Assembly (NCBI GenBank): GCA_029717555.1
Contig: JAMDHS010000132.1
Span: 1-39,186, forward strand
Length of the DNA: 39,186 bases
DNA from: Peribolospora baueri
Taxonomy: Eukaryota > Basidiomycota > Peribolosporomycetes > Peribolosporales > Peribolosporaceae
Direction of reading: 5' to 3'
The notes under the pieces are model-generated. The model ran no database searches. It was not told where the DNA came from and was given only the letters and a program-made list of their open reading frames with translations. Shown one piece after another: positions 32,003-39,186 of this stretch. Both the position numbers and the translations under genes were made by a program. Positions within the stretch are counted from its first letter, which is position 1. Each line of letters begins with the position of its first letter.

Positions 32003-35000
32003 TCAAGGGGAGGAAGAGAGCATCGTTTGACTGCGCGGATCGCTTCGGCCGCGGCTAAACGGCGACGGGCTCCTGGGTCGAAGTTCAGGAACCATCCGAC
32101 GAAGGGAAACGAGGATGCCGTCTACGAGGCTGGACCGGCCGTCTCCCGATGCTTTCGATTCTGCTCCACTGAGGCTACGGGAAACAGTGGGATCGTCTTG
32201 GCCCTGGCCGGCAGTCATCCACATCATCGTGTCTTCCTCCTTCGATCGGCCGGGGTCAGCCATATCCGCCGAATGCACATCACCCGACAGCAACTTGCGT
32301 TCGACGCTCTCACTGAGCTTCGCAAAGTCCTCCAAAGCTTCGACGAGCATCCGCAGCTTCTCTGTGTCGCGCTGGCCCTCACGCTCGGAGCTAGCGGCAC
32401 GGGACGGGGTCGGAGAAGACGGTTTTGATTGCTGGCTCTGAAGGGTGGGATTTGGGAGACCGTCTACGACCATGGGAAGATTGGCCGGACAGTCTTGCAC
32501 AGCTAGACCTAGCATGATGGCCGTGCAACCTGCTAGGAAGTTGGCGTCAGCCTGGAACAGCGTGAGAGCGATACAAAAGGTGTAAATCCACGGCAGGGAC
32601 ATGTAAGTTCACACGCCTATCAAGATCTCAACGAAGACCGCATAGGGACTGAACGACGAGCTCACCTCGTCCGCAGCCCTCTCCTGCTGCTCCGCGAAGA
32701 AGCCGGAAAGACAAGTGATGGAGTTCACCCGACCGGTGCACCGACATTCTCGGACGCATGCGCGGAAACGACACGTCGGGTCCAACTCTGGTCATCACAC
32801 CGGAACCCCAAAAGAGCACGCCGATGAGCTTGATGATAACGGCAGCAACGGAGAAGACAGGCAGGAAAGGGAAGGCACGAGAAGCCATTGCATGTGCAGA
32901 CTCACCGGTCCTCCGCAGCGAGTCCTTAGTCTCTTCGACGCTCTCCAACAAGTTTGTCAGAAGGCCGAGAGACAAACACAGGGCATCGTATCGCAGTTCC
33001 TCCAGAGCTCGCTCCGACCTTTCCTCTTCGTTGTCATCTCCAGCCCCCTTCCGGGTACCTTCCTTTTCACCGGACGCCCCCAGGTCGTCACCATCCCCTG
33101 CGACGAGACGGCAACTACCGGTGCCTTTGCAGGAAAGAATGAGACGAACAAGATTGAGCATCGTCGTTCGCTCGTCGACCAGAGCTCGGCACCAGTCCAA
33201 GGTAGTTTGAGTCATATTGACGAGAACCTTGAGCGTGCCAACGATGAGATCCATGCCTTTTTGAAAGGGTTGGAATGGACAAGCGGACCATGTAGATAGA
33301 CAACAAGTTTATGAACACTGAGAGTCACACACGGACAGCAAGCAGACGCTTTCCGAAGAAGATCGAATCGAATACGCACCCTTAACAACGGCTTTTTCTG
33401 CCTCACCTTCCGCCAAAACAGCTCCAATTAAGACCAAGCCGGTCAGGTCGGTGATGAACGATGACTCGACGTCAACAGCTGTTTCGAGTGGACTCGTTTC
33501 GACGCCAGCGATGGACGAGGGAAAGCTGCAGAGTTCCAAGAGACGCAGGCAGAGATCGATGTGGTCCAGATTGACGCTCGAGTCGGACGGAATGAGGTCC
33601 TGTTAACGTGGAGAATCATGTAGGGGACACGAGGTAAGTACACTGCCTGCCGAGGAACGAGGTAAAGAGGAGAGAAAGTAACACTCACGAGGCCTTTTTC
33701 ATAGCTATCCACACGCCCACCAACCACTCGCAGCTCCTTACCCAAGCTAGAAACGGCACTCTTCAACGGGCTCCCACCGGTCTCGTCCCGTCCACCAGCC
33801 GTGCACAAGAGTGTCAACGGCTCGAGGCCACCACGAGGCCGGAACGCGGCGATCTTGCATAAGACGGTGACGACCACGTTGGCGAGGGAGACGGTTGAGA
33901 CATGCTCCGGAAGAACGGAGGAGTTTTGAATGAGAGCTACTAAGCTGGCGACCTGCGTAAAGCACATCAGAAGCTTTGGGGTCAGAGCCGGAATGGCAGC
34001 CCACAGTTGGGACGAATTCGAATGAGCAGCGAAAGACATACCTGATTCTTCTCCAACTTGCTCAATCCCCTTCCACCCTTACTGAACGATGCAAGGAGGT
34101 AGTCCAGAACCACCTCGTTCGAGTCTGCCTCTCCGTCCACTCGCTGCCGGAGCAGGACGGCCAAGGTGGACACGACGTCCTCGCCGGCCTCGCGAAGCAG
34201 GGACTCAGCGTTGCTCTGCCGCGCACAAAGCAAGCCTAGGAAGATGGCTAAACAGGAATCGAGAACCTGCTCATACGTCAAGGGGTGGGTGAACAGACAG
34301 ACAAGCCGAGACAAATGCAAATATTGAGTCTACATATTGTGATCTGACCCGCAGGGAGCAGAAGAGTAAAACATGGACTCACTCCGTCTTTTTCAGCCAA
34401 CCTAGCCCGGTTTAGGCGGTCATACACCTTTCCGACGCTATCAAACGCCCTTAATCGGCGTATAAAGTCAGGATTGGAAACCTTGCGGACTATCTCGATC
34501 GCGCTGGGATGGAGACCGAAGGGGGCGGAATGCAAACAACAGTGCATACTTGGCATTCTTGACCCACAAACACACGAATCCAAACCTGCAAACAAAAAAC
34601 GGAGGAATTTTTGCACGAGCTCACCTCGTCCTCCGCACACTAGCAGCCTGCCCAACGCGAAGCCCGTCAAGGAGGTACTCCAAGTCGTCGTTGAACCGCC
34701 TGTTCTCGCCGGCCAAGCGAAGCTCGGAGATGGTCTTGAGCTCCGACGGGAGCTAAGGGTGACGGAGGCGACCGGGACAGAGAGGATTGGAAAAAAAACG
34801 GGACAGTGATTATTGGTTAACATAGCCTTGGTCACCTAGGGAGCGCCCATCCAGACATCGTACAGCAGAACGCCGCTGAATATATGCAAGGAAAACAGGA
34901 ACTCACCAGGCCCTGCCCGTCTTCATCATCACTATCATCCAGCCCGTACTTCCTCCTCAAATCCGCATAGCTCTCCCTCACCTTCATTTTCGACCATGCA

Positions 35001-36892
35001 GGCATCTGACTCGATCCTGTCATCTTTCCGCTCCCCACGCTGCCACGGTCTATGCCCAGAGCGTCCACTTCGGCGGAATCGGCTAGTCGAGATGGTAGAG
35101 AAGGTAAACCGCGCGGAGGGGAAGGGACAGAGAAAGGTAAAGAAAAGCGACCATCGTCTAGATCGCCATCTCGGCCGCCGCCGCCGTCGCCACTCATGGC
35201 GAACCTTCCAGCAGCGGAGGGCAATGAGGAAGACGCCGCGCCGGCTAAGGCTAAATCTGCGTCCATCTCCATGAGAAAGCTCCTGCTCTTTCCGTACGTC
35301 CTCTTCAGCCCTGCACCCCCACCGCCCCTCCCAAGCGCTGTGGAAGGGCCATCCTGAGCGCTAGAGACAGCACGGGATAGCGCGGCTGCTTCTGGACCTG
35401 CTCCGGAATGGGGGGAGGGAAACCCGCGCTTCGTGGGAGACGGGCTCGCCGTGACGTCCATGGGTGTGGTCGGACGGAAAACTCGAGAAGCCACTCGTGG
35501 TGGGGTACGCAAGATAGAAGATGAGCCGACGACATCTACGTCTCCATCAATGGCGACTGCAGGCAGGGAAGTGGTGCGGGAGTGGTTGGTGTTGGAGCGA
35601 GGGATGGCGAAGGATGATGACAATGACATTGAAGGGCGGGAGATGAGCGAGGAGGAACCAGAGGCGGAAGCCGAGTTCGAGTGCAATGTAAACGGGCCAG
35701 CTTCTTGCCCTGATGGACGCATGAGATCAACCAATCGCCTCCTCTTCGGCGGTCCCTGCCCACCCGCATGCTTCTCAGTTTGACGATCATCGAGCAATTC
35801 AAACAAGCTCGCTAGGTCTTTGGCGCGCTTTGATGGAGTGCTGGGCGAGGCGACTGAGGTGCTCTGCTCCGAAACAGAGTTATTTCTTCGGTGAGCGGGC
35901 TCGGAAGAGGGAGCATGGCGTCCTCGAGGTTGGGCTGGCGGCGTTGGAGACAGAGACTGCCGTGGTGGGGTAGAAGGAGGGTCGTTAGGAGCGGATGAGG
36001 ATACCTGCTTCGAAGGGGCACTACGCGAGACTGAGCGCTGTGGTCGACTTGGCTGCTGGCGCTGGTTCGTGCGTGCATTTGGAGTGGGGCTTGATGGGAC
36101 CGGTGCGGGTGTGTTGGACCTTTGCGAACGAGCGGTTCTAGTCGTTCGCTGTACTGCAGATGGAGATTCCGGCTTCCTCTTCTTGCTCCGAGGCGGGCTT
36201 TGATCACGAACGTTTGCTTCATGTCGCCAGAGCGGAGACTCGGTCTTGGAAGGTGCCGTCGTTAGAGTCGACATCTTCGAGCCGATATCGTCGGAAAAAT
36301 GGCTTGAAGGCATGTCTTGTAGAGGTACAACTCTTGAAGACGGTTGAAGCTGACGATGCGTAACTTGCGATTCTGAGTCGGAGGGTTTGGAACGAGGTCG
36401 GAACGACGCATCCAATTGGGCAGGAGCAGTTGCTCGAATGGTGGCATTGACGCGTCGAGCTCGCACCGAAGATCTTCTTGATCGGGTGCTCTCGACCGTC
36501 TCCACCACCTCGTCCCCCGCCGCCTCGTTCATCTCCGGCCCGACAGCCCCCTCAACTCTCTCACCCGTACCCTGCAGCCTTTCCCGGGTCGTTTGCCCCT
36601 CCTTGAAAGTGCTGGCGCCCCGACGTGAATGCTTCACAGGCGAACCCTGCCGGTCGACCCCTACCTCCACGGATACATCCGTCTGTAGTTGCCGAGAAGG
36701 CGGTAACAAAGCAGCCTCCACCTCTTCGTCAGAATCGAGCAATGGACCGTCCACGCTTTCTTTGGGCGGCGAGCTGATCGATGCGCTGGAAGCTCTGCCC
36801 AAGCGACGAGCTTTGGCCCTCTTGCCGTAAGTGACCGCCGCTCGGCCTCCTCCGTTGGACCTCCTCTTCTCCTTTCCCGCCCAGTCCATCAT
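32003..36892 (-). CDS. WPL1: Cohesin-release factor Wapl (Wpl1/Rad61)
   Basis: Wapl, with Pds5, opens the Smc3-Scc1 gate and unloads cohesin from chromatin. Nine exons, 5' to 3', are 36892-34907, 34752-34625, 34503-34383, 34266-34042, 33952-33689, 33599-33380, 33256-32906, 32787-32666 and 32551-32003, for 1321 residues. Exon 1 (662 codons) is a disordered Ser/Pro/basic N-terminal region rich in SP sites, ending SYADLRRKYGLDDSDDEDGQ. The helical WAPL domain then begins: LPSELKTISELRLAGENRRF, DLEYLLDGLRVGQAASVRRT, AIEIVRKVSNPDFIRRLRA, and LDSCLAIFLGLLCARQSNAE. It continues with LIVGTLKVLVNMTQTTLDWC and NFLAGCTAIMLGLAVQDCPA. The acceptor before exon 7 (CAAAAAG) is poor but is the only one that keeps the WAPL frame. 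The last 120 residues are hydrophilic. The gene is transcribed away from BIR1. Confidence 0.93.
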
Positions 36893-37267
36893 ACATTCGC
36901 GCTAAGCGGCGTGAACTGGAGACGATGAACAGGCGAAGGTCGAGCCAAACGAAGATTGAAGGAGCAACGAGAGAGTGCGCTGCTTGGGTCGTTTGCGTCG
37001 AGTGTCTGTTTGGCGCGGTTCAATGCTGTTCCTCACATTGAGCACGGACATCGGAGAGCTGCGGCAGAGGTCACGTGGACGCCGAGCGTGGATGGACGCG
37101 CGCCGCGAGAAAGATGAGAGTGAGCGTGTAAGAAGGCGAGTCGAGACGATCACGGCAGCGCGACGACGACGACGACGACGACGACGACAACGACTTGCTC
37201 AGCCCTGGGTCATTGCCTACAACATCTACCTGCTTTGCACGCGTAGGGATTCCACCGCCCGCCCACC
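36893..37267. promoter_or_regulatory. Shared WPL1/BIR1 divergent promoter
   Basis: This 375-bp interval separates two head-to-head start codons. It contains a (CGA)n tract at about 37161-37188 and an ACGCGT box near the BIR1 start. No separate gene is visible. Confidence 0.7.
37239..37244. promoter_or_regulatory. MCB-type box ACGCGT
   Basis: The palindrome ACGCGT, the MluI cell-cycle box bound by MBF (Swi6/Mbp1-type) factors, lies 24 bp before the BIR1 ATG. It is short enough to occur by chance in GC-rich DNA, but its placement before a mitotic gene is suggestive. Confidence 0.5.
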
Positions 37268-39186
37268 ATGCAGTCCGAGGCAGAGCGACTCCGATCCTTC
37301 GGCTCCTCTCGCGGTCGCTCCAAGGCCGCCTCGCCCGCATGGCCTCACCCTGCCAAAGGCTTCCGACCCACGCCCACATCGCTAGCCGCGGCCGGTTTCT
37401 ACTTCACCCCATCCTCTTCCGCCCCAGACAACGTGACGTGTTTCTTATGTGGCAAGTCGCTGGACGGATGGGAGGCCACTGACGACCCCTTTAACGAGCA
37501 CCTCACCCACGCCGGTGACTGCGCCTGGGCCAAAGTGCGATGTGCGGTCGAAGCCGATTTCGAGTCTAGTCCATACGGGGAAGGAGGGAGGCTTAGGACG
37601 GAATACTCGGACGAGGAGAGGTTGCCAAGCGGAAAGACGATGGAGAAGGCACGGTTGGAGACATTCGGGACTTGGTGGCCACATGATGGCAAGAAGGGAT
37701 GGAGCCGCGGACCGACATCTAAAAAGGTAAAAAAAAAAAAAGGGAAAAAAATTGTGCCCGTGCTCTAAGCAGTTAAGGCAGCCGGCTGACTCTGTTTTCA
37801 AACGAAAGCTCGCGAAGGCCGGCTTTCATTGCGCATCAGGGGAGGAGTCGGAAGACATGGCCTCCTGTGTGTACTGCACCCTCTCGCTCGATGGGTGGGA
37901 GAAGGAAGACGATCCCATGTGAGGCCCTCTTTCTTTCTGTAGTTCGTCAAGAGTTGCACGCTAATGCGACTTCTCTTTTGTCCAATCCCAGGCATGAGCA
38001 CCGACGACGAAGGCCGGACTGTCCCTTCTTCAGCGCCAAGCGCGTGAAAACTTCCAAGGGAAAGGCACGCTCAAAGGGCAAAGCGAAAGTGGACGAACAA
38101 GAAACCGAGGTAAAGCACAGCGATGCAGAGCTACCCACGACCGGTGGCGAAGAGGAGCCAGAGCGAGAGGAGGGGAAGCGAGAACGGAGAGATACCAAAG
38201 GTACGGCCCGGGTCATAAATTCAGCAGAGGCGAACCGCCCAGCCGCCGAAGCGAAGTACTCCGATGATGAGCCGCTCACGGCCGGTCGCGAAGAAGGGCA
38301 GGTGCGAGAGGAAGGCAAACGACGCCCAAGGGCTACCAAGGGCATGGCTCGGTCCAAGAGCTCGGCAAGAGTGGACCTCCCGGAGTCCGAGACGAAGCAT
38401 TCTGATGCTGTGCCGCCCACGACTGGGCATGAAGAGAGGTCGGAGCAAGAGGAAGGCGTGCGGCGCCCCAGAACGACGAAGGGCAAGGCTGGGTCCAAGA
38501 GCTCTTCAAAAGCGAACCACGTACAGCCTGAAGCCCTCAGCGATAATGAGCCGCCTACGACCGCCATCGAAGAGGAGCTGGGGCAAGAGGAAGGCAAGCG
38601 GCGCCCGAGAGCGACTAAAGGCAAAGCTGGACCCAAGAGCTCTCCAAAAGCGGATCACGCTAACATTGAAGATCTCACCGATACCGAGCTGGCCACGACC
38701 GCCGGCGAAGAGGAGGCGGAGCGAGAGGAAAGCAAGCGACGCCCAAGGGCGACTAAGGGCAAGGCTGGGTCCAAGAGCTCTTCAAAAGCGAACCACGTAC
38801 AGCCTGAAGCGACTACGAGCAAGGCTGGACCCAAGAGCTCTCCAAAAGCGGATCACGCTAACACTGAAGATCTCACCGATACCGAGCTGGCCACGACCGC
38901 CGGCGAAGAGGAGGCGGAGCGAGAGGAAAGCAAGCGGCGCCCCAGAACGACTAAGGGCAAGGCTGGGTCCAAGAGCTCTTCAAAAGCGAACCACGTACAG
39001 CCTGAAGCGACTACGAGCAAGGCTGGACCCAAGAGCTCTCCAAAAGCGGATCACGCTAACACTGAAGATCTCACCGATACCGAGCTGGCCACGACCGCCG
39101 GCGAAGAGGAGGCGGAGCGAGAGGAAAGCAAGCGGCGCCCCAGAACGACTAAGGGCAAGGCTGGGTCCAAGAGCTCTTCAAAAGCG
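37268..39186 (+). CDS. BIR1: Survivin-family protein Bir1 with two BIR domains, 3' cut by window end
   Basis: Fungal Bir1/Cut17 is the survivin subunit of the chromosomal passenger complex (with Aurora B and INCENP), recruiting it to centromeres and the spindle. Three exons are visible: 37268-37726, 37809-37918 and 37992 to the window end, giving 588 residues so far. BIR1 has zinc ligands Cys58, Cys61, His78 and Cys85 (DNVTCFLCGKSLDGWE). BIR2 has Cys173, Cys176, His193 and Cys200 (SCVYCTLSLDGWEKEDDP, then RPDCPFF). The exon 2 acceptor at 37808 was chosen because it restores the spacing TSKK-LAKAGF and follows a CTGAC branch site; acceptors ending at 37769 or 37778 also keep the frame. The rest is a basic/acidic repeat region (KRRPRATKGKAG units) with recurring SSPK sites. 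The stop codon, and the expected C-terminal Bir1 helix for INCENP binding, lie beyond the window. Confidence 0.92.
38043..38760 (+). repeat. Degenerate 46-47-residue repeats in BIR1
   Basis: Five diverged in-frame units can be aligned. Each opens with a KGxA motif, continues with a Ser/Lys segment and an acidic EEExxxxEE segment, and closes with KRRPRxT or a related motif. They are older than the near-identical block that follows. Confidence 0.8.
38761..39186 (+). repeat. 198-bp near-identical tandem repeat in BIR1
   Basis: Units start at 38761, 38959 and 39157 with AAGGCTGGGTCC, exactly 198 bp (66 codons) apart. The first two complete units differ at only a few positions, and the third is cut by the window end. 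Each encodes KAGSKSSSKANHVQPEATTS, KAGPKSSPKADHANTEDLTD and an acidic-basic tail. Confidence 0.95.

Noticed and set aside
38221-38636. Minus-strand frames through the BIR1 repeats
   Set aside because: They exist only because the repeat unit length is a multiple of three; the plus strand continues the BIR1 exon.

Overview
The window comes from a GC-rich basidiomycete fungus, probably a yeast-like species. The evidence is the gene content (calcineurin A, a copper-fist regulator, a GT69/CAP59-type mannosyltransferase, Crooked-neck, Wapl, Bir1), the dense short introns with GT..AG ends and CTRAY-like branch sites, and the closely spaced genes on both strands. The calcineurin and GT69 sequences look most like Agaricomycotina and Pucciniomycotina proteins; the exact lineage cannot be fixed by eye. 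I see no transposon, virus-like element, CRISPR array or tRNA.

Layout, left to right: a 5'-truncated exosome subunit MTR3 (+), prefoldin subunit 6 (+), an unrecognised gene with unresolved splicing (-), a Golgi-type GT69 mannosyltransferase (+), proteasome ATPase RPT6 (+), an unrecognised three-helix membrane protein (+), a 927-residue single-exon cell-surface sensor-like protein (+), a doubtful small coiled-coil ORF (+), ribosomal protein eL42/RPL44 (+) behind telomere-repeat-like promoter boxes, calcineurin catalytic subunit CNA1 (-), copper-fist transcription factor CUF1 (-), splicing factor CLF1 (+), an unrecognised four-helix membrane protein with a His/Ser-rich tail (-), a mitochondrial-type J-domain protein (-), cohesin-release factor WPL1/Wapl (-), and the survivin-family protein BIR1 (+), which runs off the right end inside a tandem repeat.

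Most genes are housekeeping (RNA decay, chaperones, proteasome, ribosome, spliceosome) or signalling and stress genes (calcineurin, copper). Two head-to-head pairs share short promoters: CUF1/CLF1 (377 bp) and WPL1/BIR1 (375 bp). In the second pair both products act on chromosome cohesion and segregation.

The most notable points are these. The CUF1 start codon appears to be a coding exon of only three bases, supported by exact recovery of the canonical copper-fist residue numbering. Two perfect or near-perfect inverted repeats lie in the CUF1/CLF1 promoter. The BIR1 tail is growing by tandem duplication of a 198-bp compound unit. The RPL44 promoter carries inverted telobox motifs. Exon coordinates were derived by hand from reading frames and splice signals. 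Most exon junctions were checked for phase consistency, but none is supported by transcript data.
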